From: JAXDBM01 sp963709485
GTDB lineage: Bacteria; Desulfobacterota; Syntrophia; Syntrophales; Fen-1087
Reading direction: 5' to 3'
NCBI GenBank assembly: GCA_963709485.1
Contig: CAVPWE010000006.1
Span: 124,001 to 188,000, forward strand
Length of the DNA stretch: 64,000 nt
A program made the position numbers and the translations under genes. Below, in pieces: positions 37,244 through 45,707 of the stretch. Positions within the stretch are counted from its first letter, which is position 1. The number at the start of each line of letters is the position of its first letter. The notes below the pieces were generated by a model. It was not told where the DNA came from and did not search any database. It saw only the letters and a list, made by a program, of their open reading frames with translations.

Positions 37244-38131
37244 TCAGAAAACCTTGAAGGGTTTCTTCGTCCCGTCCGGCAGGTAGTCGTAAAAGCCCTT
37301 GCCGTTCTTGAATCCCAGGCGGCCCGCCTCGATCATTTTGCGGTACAGGATGTTCAGCTTGTCCACCTCCGAGTGGGTGTACTCGAAGACCGAATCCTGG
37401 GCCATCTGGATGACGTCGAAGCCGCCGAAATCAGCCAGCTCGCAGGGACCCATCGGGTGCCCCGCGCCCAGCTTCATCGCCATATCAATGTCCTCTGCCG
37501 TGGCGGTTCCCTCAAGGACCATCTGGGCGGCCGTCATGTAGAGGGGGCCCAGCAGGCGGTTCACGATGAACCCGGGGGTATCCTTCACCTTGATGGGCGT
37601 CTTGCCGAGGCGCTTCATCGTGTCCAGGGCGATTTCCACGGTCTTGTCCGCCACGCCGATGGGGCAGATGATCTCGACGAGCTTCATCACCGCGGCGGGA
37701 TTGAAGAAATGGGTCCCCACGACCTGGTCCTTCCGGTTGGTCGACCCCGCCACGGCCGTGACCGACAGGACGGAGGTGTTCGTGGCCAGGATCGTCTCGG
37801 GCTTGCAGAGCTTGTCCAGCTCGGTGAAGATCTTCTTCTTCAGGTCCAGGTTCTCCGGGACGGCCTCGATGACGAAGTCGGCTTCCTTTACGGCCTCCGC
37901 CAGGTCCGTGGAGGTTTTCAGGCGGCCCAGGATGGCCTTCATCTGGTCTTCCGCCAGTTTTCCCTTTGCGACGCGCTTGGAGAGGCTCTTCTGAATCCGG
38001 GTGGCTCCCTTCTCGACAAACTCCTTGTTGATGTCGTAGAGGACTGCGTCAAAACCCGCCTGGATGGCGGCCTGGGCAATGCCGTGGCCCATGGTCCCCG
38101 CTCCCAGCACGGTGATGTTATTTACTTCCAT
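37244..38131 (-). CDS. 3-hydroxyacyl-CoA (3-hydroxybutyryl-CoA) dehydrogenase
   Basis: A 295-residue NAD-dependent dehydrogenase. Rossmann motif GAGTMGHGIAQ at 10-20, catalytic His in GTHFFNPAAVMKLVE, and the C-terminal helical domain with GLGFKNGKGFYDY-type ending. This is the length of the short, single-function Hbd family. It converts 3-hydroxyacyl-CoA to 3-ketoacyl-CoA for the thiolase at 35158. Confidence 0.94.
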   Translation of the reverse strand: MEVNNITVLGAGTMGHGIAQAAIQAGFDAVLYDINKEFVEKGATRIQKSLSKRVAKGKLAEDQMKAILGRLKTSTDLAEAVKEADFVIEAVPENLDLKKKIFTELDKLCKPETILATNTSVLSVTAVAGSTNRKDQVVGTHFFNPAAVMKLVEIICPIGVADKTVEIALDTMKRLGKTPIKVKDTPGFIVNRLLGPLYMTAAQMVLEGTATAEDIDMAMKLGAGHPMGPCELADFGGFDVIQMAQDSVFEYTHSEVDKLNILYRKMIEAGRLGFKNGKGFYDYLPDGTKKPFKVF

Positions 38132-38322
38132 TTTTCGAAACTCCTTTCTCGTTTTTCAAAGCCTCCGTCCGCGACGAACCGGCGGCGGTTCTGTTCAATG
38201 CCGCTCCGGGGGATAACGGGCGGAGTTTGAATCCGGAGGGTGGGATTCCGCATACTCCTTCCCGTACATCCTCAGGAGGGTGGATCTGATTTTCCGTTGA
38301 AAAATCATCGCCCCGGTTTGCT

Positions 38323-39786
38323 TCATTCCTTGGGCCGCTGGTCGACGATTCGTGTCGCCTTCAGGGTCTGGCCGGGGTTGAAGATTTCCGTAAATGGCAC
38401 GAACGCCACCTTCGGCGTGAGCTCCACGGCCCGCTTGACCTTGTCCTTCAGCTCCGCCTCCAGTTTGCCCCTGTCGACGCCTTCGTCGGCGCCGACCTTG
38501 AGAATCAGAAGGTCCATGGAGTAGGGATCGTCCGCCTTCTCCTTGGTGACGACGAACTGGTATTCAATGACGCCCGGGGTGTTCGCCACGGCGTCCCGCA
38601 TGGTCTCGGGATTGATCAGTGTTCCCTTGACCTTCATGAGTTCGCTGGTGCGGGTCCCGTAGGTGCTGCCGACGGTCGTCACGATCCGCTGGTCGTTCCG
38701 GCCGCAGATCGGACAGGGCTTGTTGGTGATCGCCACAATGTCCCCCACGAGGTAGCGCAGCAGGCAGGTGCCCCGGCGGTCCAGGTGCGTGATGCACAGC
38801 AGCCCCGGCTCGCCGTCGGGCTTCCGCTTGCCCTGCTCGTCCACGGCCTCGAAATAGTACAGCTGGGGCGTCCCGCAGTGGGCCCCGCCCAGTTCCGCGC
38901 ACTCCTGGAAGGCCGTCTGGCCCTCGGTAAAGCCGAAGGCGTTGCTGATGAAAACCTCGCCGGCCCCCATTTTCTGGAGCCGCCTGCGCATGTCGTCGCG
39001 CATTCCCTTCGGAACCGCCTCGCCCAGCGCCTGGATCTTGTTGATCCGTGAGAAGTCGCGGCCCTGCTCCTCCGCCGTCATGATGAGCCGCCGAATGTAG
39101 GAGGCGATCCCCGAAAGGGCGTTCACCTGCTTCTTCTCGATGTCCTCGATGGCCTGCTGCATGGAGCGGTGGATGTTGTGGGGAAACCCCGGGAGCGGCG
39201 CGCCGGTGAAGCCCCAGCACAGCGTCATCCCGACGGCGGAGGCGAAGTGGACCGTCTTGTAGTACCCGATGTGGGGAATGAAGTGGAACGGGAAGAGGTT
39301 CATGAGGATGTCGTCGGGCTCCAGGTAGCAGATCTTGCAGCCGATCCGGAACATCCAGGTCTGCATGAACATGTCGTAGGTCGTGTTGTAGAACCGCGAG
39401 GGGAGACCCGTGGTCGTTCCGGTCGTATAGGTTATTTCGTAGAGGATGTATTCCATGATCTTGGCGAAATCCATGTCGAGCTTGAAGGATTCGCCCCGGT
39501 CCTTCATATAGTCGGCCTTGCTGGTGACGGGGACCTTCTCCAGGTCGTCGATGGTTCGGATCGACTTGGGATCGATGCCCCACTCCTTGAACTTCTCCCG
39601 GTAGTAGGGGCTTTGCTTCTCCAGCCGCTCCATCTGCTGGACCAGGTTGGCGTCCTGGACCGCCCGAATCTCCTCCCTGCTCTTGAAGGAGAGGTCCAGG
39701 GTCTGGTCTCCCTTGTACAGGGGAATGCCGTCGATCCATGCCATGATCTCTTCGCGATTTCCTGGAACCTTGAATTTTTTAGCCAT
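38323..39786 (-). CDS. Phenylacetate-CoA ligase-like AMP-forming acyl-CoA ligase (operon head)
   Basis: A 487-residue PaaK-type ligase, first gene of the twelve-gene operon. Seen: TTGTTTGLPSRFYNT P-loop, DRRGTCLLRYLVGD, and the CPICGRND motif. The ATG at 39786 has GGAGG seven bases away; the frame stays open to 39834. It is a close paralogue of the ligase at 27577-28986. The TetR-type palindrome lies about 100 bases upstream. The 190 bases after its stop hold no gene. Confidence 0.85.
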   Translation of the reverse strand: MAKKFKVPGNREEIMAWIDGIPLYKGDQTLDLSFKSREEIRAVQDANLVQQMERLEKQSPYYREKFKEWGIDPKSIRTIDDLEKVPVTSKADYMKDRGESFKLDMDFAKIMEYILYEITYTTGTTTGLPSRFYNTTYDMFMQTWMFRIGCKICYLEPDDILMNLFPFHFIPHIGYYKTVHFASAVGMTLCWGFTGAPLPGFPHNIHRSMQQAIEDIEKKQVNALSGIASYIRRLIMTAEEQGRDFSRINKIQALGEAVPKGMRDDMRRRLQKMGAGEVFISNAFGFTEGQTAFQECAELGGAHCGTPQLYYFEAVDEQGKRKPDGEPGLLCITHLDRRGTCLLRYLVGDIVAITNKPCPICGRNDQRIVTTVGSTYGTRTSELMKVKGTLINPETMRDAVANTPGVIEYQFVVTKEKADDPYSMDLLILKVGADEGVDRGKLEAELKDKVKRAVELTPKVAFVPFTEIFNPGQTLKATRIVDQRPKE

Positions 39787-39886
39787 ACCATACCCTCCTT
39801 TTTGGATTTGAGTGTTCAGCGAAATGCCGCGCAACGGCCATGACGAACGGCGAACCCTGTCCGCCGGTCGTGAGAAACGGGCTCTT

Positions 39887-39904
39887 TGATTGATTGGTCA
39901 GTCA
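39887..39904. promoter_or_regulatory. Palindromic TetR-type operator before the CoA-ligase operon
   Basis: TGATTGATTGGTCAGTCA, an 18-bp near-palindrome with half-sites TGAYTGA and TCARTCA separated by four bases. It is the reverse complement, with two changes in the centre, of the site at 44538-44555. It sits in the 164-base gap upstream of the ligase gene at 39786. It is almost certainly bound by the regulator encoded at 43835-44485. Confidence 0.75.
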
Positions 39905-39950
39905 TATTGAATCAATATTTCACGCCTTTTTGCAACCACTTCCATTTTCA

Positions 39951-40598
39951 TCAGGCAGGTGATTTGACGGAGGACTGCGCCTCCAGCCGCCGTTCGCGGA
40001 TCGCTCTGCACAGGGACGCCAGGTCCGTCAGCGCATCGAAAAACCGCGTCCTGCACAGGCCGACGCTTCTCAGGTCATGGGCATCGCTCGAACCGATGCC
40101 GGCGATTTTCAGAGACTTCTCGGCCGCCCGTGCCAGGGAGGCGCTATTCGCATCGTAGGACGGGTGAGCCGTTTCCAGTCCATCCAGGGCGTAATCGTAC
40201 ACGCCGTAACCGGCTCCGTAGAAACCCTCGCCGGTCTTCCGTTTCTTGAAGGGATGGGCCGCCAGGACAACCCCCCCCTCGCCGTGTACCAAGTCCGAAA
40301 GGTCCTCGATCGAACGGCTGGAGCCCAGACTTCGGGGGTAGCCGAAGACAAGGAACTCCCCCTGGAAACGGCCGCTCCGGTCGTAGCAGGCAGCCTCCTC
40401 TCCCGGGAAAATGAGAAGATGGTTCTCCTTCACCCGGTCCCGGAGTACCGCGATATCCTCGTCTGACCAGCGGATGCCGTGCTCCGTCAGGGCGATGCCG
40501 TCCAGACCGATCCGGCTTGCCTTGCGGACCAGCGCCACCGGGTCCAGGTTGCTGCAGCCCGAATACCGGTTCGTATGGATGTGAAGATCGATTTCCAC
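39951..40598 (-). CDS. PHP-domain metal-dependent phosphoesterase
   Basis: A 215-residue PHP protein. The HxH motif (DLHIHT) opens the chain, followed by LTEHG, the HPF motif and a GSSDAHD near the C-terminus: the usual trinuclear metal ligands. Start is GTG at 40598. PHP proteins hydrolyse phosphoesters such as histidinol phosphate or nucleotides; the substrate here is unknown. It is the last gene of the TetR-headed operon. Confidence 0.85.
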   Translation of the reverse strand: MEIDLHIHTNRYSGCSNLDPVALVRKASRIGLDGIALTEHGIRWSDEDIAVLRDRVKENHLLIFPGEEAACYDRSGRFQGEFLVFGYPRSLGSSRSIEDLSDLVHGEGGVVLAAHPFKKRKTGEGFYGAGYGVYDYALDGLETAHPSYDANSASLARAAEKSLKIAGIGSSDAHDLRSVGLCRTRFFDALTDLASLCRAIRERRLEAQSSVKSPA

Positions 40599-40634
40599 CT
40601 ACAGCCCCATCTGCTTGCCGTGAAAGCCCTTGTC

Positions 40635-41507
40635 TTACATCACCGACACCCCGGTCCGGGGCATCGGCTCATAGAGATTCCTGTATTGGCCGGATGTCAA
40701 TCCGTCCCGGAAACGCCGCTCGAGATCGGCCGTGGTCCCGCCCAGAACGATGCGCCGGTCGCTGAAAAAGATCCGCGCGGGATCGAGGCTGATCAGGGCC
40801 AGGTCATCTCTGACCCTGTCCCGCGCATCGCAGCGCGCAAGCAGAACATCGGGGATTTCCTCCACGGAATGCGCATCGAAAATCTGCCGGACAAAGTCCT
40901 CCCGGGTCCCCGCTCCCCGCATTTCCAGGCCGAAGAAACCGTCCGTGGCCAGAAGCAGCCGGGTCTCCTCCATCAAGAAAACGTATTCGACCTGAAAGAA
41001 CCGGCTGGTCCGCCCCACCATCCAGAAGTTGCTTTCCGTAATCTGGCGGACCCTGCGGGCGCCGAGGTCGAACTGCAGGAGCAGGCTGTCGCCGGTATGC
41101 AGCACCAGCCCCTGCCATCCCGCCTCCGTCCTCAGAATCAGGACCGCCGTAAAGGTGCAGCTTTCCGTACAAGACATCTCGCAAAGGACTGTCGAGGATC
41201 GGACTTCCACTTCCCTCTTCAGCGCCGCCCGCTCCGCTTCGCCGAAGACTTCCCCCGTCCCGATGCGGGGCATCCCGTCCAGCACGTCGGCAAACCGCAG
41301 CATGAACCTCCTGGAGAACGACGGGTTCCGGTCCGAACTGTCGGAAACGGCAAAAAACCCGTTCGCGAAATCCAGCAGCATGCAGTCCCCGACGCCCCGC
41401 TGCTCATGCGGGCGGACGGAGCTGGAGCGCAGCCGCGCCCCGAGGAATCCGCCGCACCGGACAGCCCGCCGCCCCTGATTCAGGCATATCGAACCTTCGC
41501 CCGCCAC
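40635..41507 (-). CDS. PP2C-like (PPM family) protein phosphatase, degenerate first metal motif
   Basis: A protein of about 290 residues with the PP2C order of motifs: FFAVSDSSDRN, then CTFTAVLI, LHTGDSLLLQ, LLLATDGFFG and RDDLALISL. The first Asp that binds metal is normally followed by Gly (DG); here it is followed by Ser. Start: GTG at 41507 just after the maoC stop is preferred; an ATG at 41564 would overlap maoC by 53 bases. Its presence in a catabolic operon suggests a phosphorylation switch, or a non-enzymatic role. Moderate certainty. Confidence 0.65.
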   Translation of the reverse strand: MAGEGSICLNQGRRAVRCGGFLGARLRSSSVRPHEQRGVGDCMLLDFANGFFAVSDSSDRNPSFSRRFMLRFADVLDGMPRIGTGEVFGEAERAALKREVEVRSSTVLCEMSCTESCTFTAVLILRTEAGWQGLVLHTGDSLLLQFDLGARRVRQITESNFWMVGRTSRFFQVEYVFLMEETRLLLATDGFFGLEMRGAGTREDFVRQIFDAHSVEEIPDVLLARCDARDRVRDDLALISLDPARIFFSDRRIVLGGTTADLERRFRDGLTSGQYRNLYEPMPRTGVSVM

Positions 41508-41511
41508 GCCT

Positions 41512-41970
41512 TCAATCCCTGGGCTTCCTTCCCACCAGGGCCCGCGTCGTGTACACAACCACATCCTCGTCCCGCTGGTTCCGGATGGAGTTCCTGGAAA
41601 CGATGATCCCCGTCCTGTCGTCCTTCGCTTCCAGCTTTTCCACCTGCACCACGCAGTGGATTGTATCGCCGATCTTCACCGGACCGGTAAATCGGACCGA
41701 GTCCATCCCGTAAAAGGCGATGAAGGACTTCGGCAGGGCCACGAAAGGACCGAGACGGAAGATGAGGGCGCTGCCGACGCAGAGGGTGAGCATGCCGTGG
41801 GCGATCCGCTCACCGAAAAAGGCCTTCTTGGCGAACTCCACATTGGTGTGAATGGGGTGCCAGTCCCCCGTCAGCGCGGCAAAGATGACAATATCCGTTT
41901 CCGTCATGGTCCGGGCGGGAGACTTGAACTGCTCTCCCACCGCATAATCTTCGAAAAAAAGCTTTTCCAC
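41512..41970 (-). CDS. MaoC-type (R)-enoyl-CoA hydratase
   Basis: A 152-residue hot-dog-fold hydratase. The catalytic Asp/His pair lies in GDWHPIH with the usual Ser/Gly loop FFGERIAHGMLT. Such proteins hydrate 2-enoyl-CoA to the (R)-3-hydroxy ester. Start is GTG at 41970. It lies 28 bases after the acyl-CoA dehydrogenase gene, its natural partner. Confidence 0.88.
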   Translation of the reverse strand: MEKLFFEDYAVGEQFKSPARTMTETDIVIFAALTGDWHPIHTNVEFAKKAFFGERIAHGMLTLCVGSALIFRLGPFVALPKSFIAFYGMDSVRFTGPVKIGDTIHCVVQVEKLEAKDDRTGIIVSRNSIRNQRDEDVVVYTTRALVGRKPRD

Positions 41971-41998
41971 TGTCGAATTTCCCCTTTCCCTTCAGAAT

Positions 41999-43804
41999 TT
42001 ATCCGAGGCAAGCCTCGTCCATCTGCACAGCCGTCATGTCCTCCAGGCCGATCACGCGTGCCCGCCCAAAAACCTGGGGCAGAAAATTCCGGCAGTAGTA
42101 CCGAACCGTATCCACCTTCCCGCGGTAGAAAAACCGGTCCGGTTCACTCAATCCACCGGCGCCCAGCCGCCCCTGGGCGATGAAGCCCTGCTCCAGGAGG
42201 AGATGGGAGATCACCACCTCGGACATGCAGTCGAGGAAGCGCGTCCCGGCCAGCGGGATCAGGTCCAGCTTGCCTTCCTTCATCCATCGCGCAAAGCCCA
42301 GGCTCATCTCCACGACCTTCTCGAGGGCCTCCTCCAGAAGGTCCAGCTCCAGCGTGAACAGCTCCGTCTTCCGGCCCTCCTGCACGAACCGCAACACTTC
42401 GTCCATCCAGTCCCGGAAGACCTGTCCGTTTTCCATGGCCAGTTTCCGGCCGATCAGATCCATCGACTGGACATAGTTGGTCCCGTCCCAGATGGAGAGA
42501 ATCTTGCAGTCGCGTGTGTACTGCTCGACGGGATATTCCCTGGTAAATCCGTACCCCCCGAGGATCTGGATTCCTTCCCGCCCCATTTCAAAAATCCGGT
42601 CCGAGCAGTAGGCCTTGACCAGCGGGGTCAGCAGTTCCAGCATCCCGCGGGCGCGGCGCCGCTCCTCCTCATCCGGCGCGTTATGGGAGATGTCCTCCAT
42701 GAAATAGCTCTTGTAGACCAGGGCGCGCATTCCTTCCGTGAGGGACTTGAGATTCATCAGCATCCGGCGGATGTCCGCATGCTCCACGATCCGGACCCGG
42801 TCCCCCCGCTTTCCGAAGGGCGTGCCCTGGACCCGCTCCTTTGCGTAAGCCAGCACATTGGCGTAGATGTTCGCCCCGAAGGCCACCGATTCCAGTCCGA
42901 CGGCCATCCGCGCTCCATTCACCATCTGGAACATGTATGCCAGACCCATGCCCGGCTCGCCGACCAGATGGGCGCGGCACCGGTTGTTTTCCCCGAAATT
43001 CATCACGCAGGTCGCCGAGCCGTTGAGGCCCATCTTGTGCTCGATCCCGATGCAGGCCACATCGTTGGGCTCGCCGAGGCTTCCGTCCTCGTTGACCCGG
43101 ATCTTCGGCACGGCAAACAGGGACACGCCCTTCGCGCCCGGCGGCGCCCCTTCGATCCGGGCAATGACCAGGTGGATGATGTTTTCCGCCATATCGTGCT
43201 CCCCGGAGGTGATGAAAATCTTCGTCCCCTGGATTTTGAAGTGCGGCCCGTCCGGTGTCGCCTTCGTCGACACCATGTGCGCGTCGGACCCGACCGCCGG
43301 TTCCGTGAGGCACATGCTGCCGCACCAGGTCCCGTCGTACATCCTGGCGCAGAAAAGGTCCTTGAGTGCCTGCGACCCGTAGTTCTCGATCATGGAGCCG
43401 TTTCCCGCCCCCATACCGGCAAAGCAGCCGAAGGCGAAATTGGCGCTCATGAAAAATTCCTGGACCGCCTCGGCGATGATCAGGGGCACGCCCTGGCCGC
43501 CGTAGTCCGGTTTCATGGAAAGGCCGAACCAGCCGCCTTCCCGGAAGACCTCCCAGCAGTGCTTGAAGGACGCGGGGACCGTCACCTTCCCCTGATCGAA
43601 ACGGCAGCCTTCCCGGTCGCCGTCCTGAAAAGACGGCGCGACGTCGTTGGCGGCGATCTTTTGCGCCTGATCGAGAATCATGTCGAAATCGTCCAGGGAA
43701 AAATCCTTGAAGGCCTGATATTTCAGAAGCTTTTCAACGTGAAGTTGCTCTTTCAGCACAAACTGAACATCCCGGTCGTCCCGTTTATAGAAGTTCTGTC
43801 CCAT
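41999..43804 (-). CDS. Acyl-CoA dehydrogenase, long type, with Asp at the catalytic position
   Basis: A 601-residue FAD enzyme of the long (DmdC-like) acyl-CoA dehydrogenase branch with an extra C-terminal domain. Seen: N-terminal helical domain, MCLTEPAVGSDAH and IFITSGEHDM in the middle barrel, and GGYGFTREYPVEQYTRD. The segment that carries the catalytic base, usually YEGT, reads IWDGTN: the Glu is replaced by Asp (D440). It directly follows the TetR gene, which suggests an inducible first oxidation step. Electrons would go to an ETF not seen in this window. Confidence 0.88.
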   Translation of the reverse strand: MGQNFYKRDDRDVQFVLKEQLHVEKLLKYQAFKDFSLDDFDMILDQAQKIAANDVAPSFQDGDREGCRFDQGKVTVPASFKHCWEVFREGGWFGLSMKPDYGGQGVPLIIAEAVQEFFMSANFAFGCFAGMGAGNGSMIENYGSQALKDLFCARMYDGTWCGSMCLTEPAVGSDAHMVSTKATPDGPHFKIQGTKIFITSGEHDMAENIIHLVIARIEGAPPGAKGVSLFAVPKIRVNEDGSLGEPNDVACIGIEHKMGLNGSATCVMNFGENNRCRAHLVGEPGMGLAYMFQMVNGARMAVGLESVAFGANIYANVLAYAKERVQGTPFGKRGDRVRIVEHADIRRMLMNLKSLTEGMRALVYKSYFMEDISHNAPDEEERRRARGMLELLTPLVKAYCSDRIFEMGREGIQILGGYGFTREYPVEQYTRDCKILSIWDGTNYVQSMDLIGRKLAMENGQVFRDWMDEVLRFVQEGRKTELFTLELDLLEEALEKVVEMSLGFARWMKEGKLDLIPLAGTRFLDCMSEVVISHLLLEQGFIAQGRLGAGGLSEPDRFFYRGKVDTVRYYCRNFLPQVFGRARVIGLEDMTAVQMDEACLG

Positions 43805-43834
43805 ATTCGATGTTTCCTTTCTCCCGCGGCCGGA

Positions 43835-44485
43835 TTATTTTTGCCGCGCTTTGAGGATCTTCGCTGCCGTTTTCTCCGGCTCGTTCGGTTTTTCCATAAC
43901 CCCCCTCTTCAGAAGCGTAATGATCTGTTTCTTGATCTCCCGAAGGGGGTATTGATCGTGGTTGAATTCCGGATTGTAGACGTACTGGCGAATGGTGGTA
44001 TCCACGGTTCCATAGAAGACAAAGGATGCGGTGACCGGTGATATCTGCCTGCTGAAGATTCCCTTTTCCTGTCCCTCGCGAAATATCTCCGCCACACCCA
44101 TGAAAAACCGGTTGTAAAGTTTCCAGTTTTCCGGGGTATAGAACTGCTTCAGGCGGGGAACGTCCATGATCAGGACCTTCATCATGTCGGGATAGCTCTC
44201 ATAGCTGCTGAAAATGTAGTCGAAGACGGCGATCAGCCTTTTTTCGGGGTCGTCGATCTCCCCCTCCAGGCGGTCCATCGTGGCAAGCAGGTACTTCCAG
44301 CGTTCTCTGAAAATGGACAGCAGGATGTCATCCTTGCTCTTGAAGTAGTGGTAGAGGGAGCCGTAGGCGACGCCGGCCTCGTCGGAAATGTCCAGTGTCC
44401 GGCAGAAGTGATAGCCCCGTTCGGCAAAGACCTTGATGGCCGCGTTCAGGATGATGTCTCTTTTCGACAGGCTTTTTTCGTTCAT
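43835..44485 (-). CDS. TetR-family transcriptional repressor
   Basis: A 216-residue regulator. The N-terminal helix-turn-helix reads KRDIILNAAIKVFAERGY then YGSLYHYFKSKDDIL, the TetR signature, followed by an all-helical ligand domain of FadR/YsiA type. Acyl-CoA is the likely ligand, by analogy with that group and from the gene context. GGGAGGA lies before the ATG. A canonical promoter (44563-44591) with the palindrome immediately downstream suggests autoregulation. Confidence 0.92.
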   Translation of the reverse strand: MNEKSLSKRDIILNAAIKVFAERGYHFCRTLDISDEAGVAYGSLYHYFKSKDDILLSIFRERWKYLLATMDRLEGEIDDPEKRLIAVFDYIFSSYESYPDMMKVLIMDVPRLKQFYTPENWKLYNRFFMGVAEIFREGQEKGIFSRQISPVTASFVFYGTVDTTIRQYVYNPEFNHDQYPLREIKKQIITLLKRGVMEKPNEPEKTAAKILKARQK

Positions 44486-44537
44486 CGTGTCCTCCCGGGC
44501 TGACTGGAAAAGAGTTGCTGCCTTCGATTCGGTGGCT

Positions 44538-44555
44538 TGACTGACTGATCAATCA
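44538..44555. promoter_or_regulatory. Palindromic TetR-type operator before the tetR operon
   Basis: TGACTGACTGATCAATCA, with half-sites TGACTGA and TCAATCA. It begins 8 bases downstream of the -10 box, over the expected transcription start, where a repressor would block initiation. The same motif recurs at 39887-39904. Confidence 0.8.
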
Positions 44556-44562
44556 CACAAGT

Positions 44563-44591
44563 TTCATAAAGAAGATCCGGACGGCTGTCAA
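44563..44591 (-). promoter_or_regulatory. Sigma-70-type promoter of the tetR-acyl-CoA dehydrogenase operon
   Basis: On the minus strand: perfect -35 TTGACA (44586-44591), 17-base spacer, -10 TATGAA (44563-44568). It is followed at once by the operator at 44538-44555. Confidence 0.75.
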
Positions 44592-44694
44592 GAAAAAAGT
44601 GACCGCTGATCGAAAAAAAGAAAGGATCGAGAAAAACCCTGAACCGTTGATCTCAATCCTTTTGAATTCAAAGGGATATACCGGTAGTTTCCTT

Positions 44695-45639
44695 TTATGG
44701 GGTCTTCAATTTTCGGACCGCTTCACCGTACTGCGCGACGATCTCGCCAATAACGTCGCCCACCGGTCTGACCTCCTTCAGGGCGCCGACGATCTGGCCG
44801 ATCTGGACCTCGCCGTCTTTCAGGTCTCCGTCATACATTCCCAGTTTTGTCCTCTTTTCGCCGATGAGATTCAGCAGCTCCTCCTCCGATGCCCCCCGCG
44901 CCTCCGCGGCCATGACGGTTTTCGCCCACTCGTTGACGATCACACGGGCCGGGATGAGTTTCCGCAGAATGAGGAAGGTGTCCGTCGCGGAAGCGGCCAG
45001 CATGGCCTTCTTGAAGTTCTCGTGGGCGCTGGATTCGATGGTGGCGGCGAAGCGCGTCCCGATCTGCACCCCTTCCGCGCCCAGCGCCATCGCCGCCGCC
45101 ATGCCGCGGCCGTCGTAGATGCCGCCCGCCGCGATGACGGGGATCTTCACCGCGTCGACGGCCTGGGGCACCAGCACCATCGTCGTCAGCTCGTCCCTCC
45201 CGTTGTGGCCGCCCGCCTCGAAACCCTCCACCACGACGGCATCGACGCCGGCCTCCTCGCACTTCACGGCGAGCGGCGGCGTTGCCGTCACATGAACGAC
45301 GGTGATTCCCGCATTCTTGAACCGCCCGGTGAATTTCTTCGGACTGCCCCCGGACGTGAAAACGATGCGAACGCCCTCCTCCAGGATGATCCCCGCCATC
45401 TCCTCGGCAAAATTGAAGAAGATCGGCAGATTGACGCCCCAGGACCGGTCCGGGCAGGCCGCCCGCGCCTTCCGGATGTGCTCCCGGAGCAGCTCCGGCG
45501 TCATCGATCCGGCGCCGATGAGGCCCAGCGCGCCCGCCTTCGCCGCGGCCACGGCCAGTTTCCAGCCGCTGACCCAGATCATGCCCGCCTGGACGATGGG
45601 ATACCTGATATTGAACAGCTTCGTGATTCTTGACTCCAT
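44695..45639 (-). CDS. Nitronate monooxygenase-like FMN protein
   Basis: A 314-residue TIM-barrel flavoprotein of the 2-nitropropane dioxygenase / FabK superfamily. Seen: IVQAGMIWVSG, GLIGAGSMTP, and the FMN segment VVEGFEAGGHNG. In anaerobes such proteins may be enoyl reductases or quinone-type oxidoreductases rather than oxygenases. The ATG at 45639 has GGAGGGGG upstream; the frame stays open to 45714. It ends the unit that begins at 48439. Confidence 0.82.
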   Translation of the reverse strand: MESRITKLFNIRYPIVQAGMIWVSGWKLAVAAAKAGALGLIGAGSMTPELLREHIRKARAACPDRSWGVNLPIFFNFAEEMAGIILEEGVRIVFTSGGSPKKFTGRFKNAGITVVHVTATPPLAVKCEEAGVDAVVVEGFEAGGHNGRDELTTMVLVPQAVDAVKIPVIAAGGIYDGRGMAAAMALGAEGVQIGTRFAATIESSAHENFKKAMLAASATDTFLILRKLIPARVIVNEWAKTVMAAEARGASEEELLNLIGEKRTKLGMYDGDLKDGEVQIGQIVGALKEVRPVGDVIGEIVAQYGEAVRKLKTP

Positions 45640-45707
45640 CTGTCCCCCTCCACTGATGTATGGGAAAAAAGCCTGCTGATTCTTGTCCCCGCGATCCGGA
45701 CCATTCA

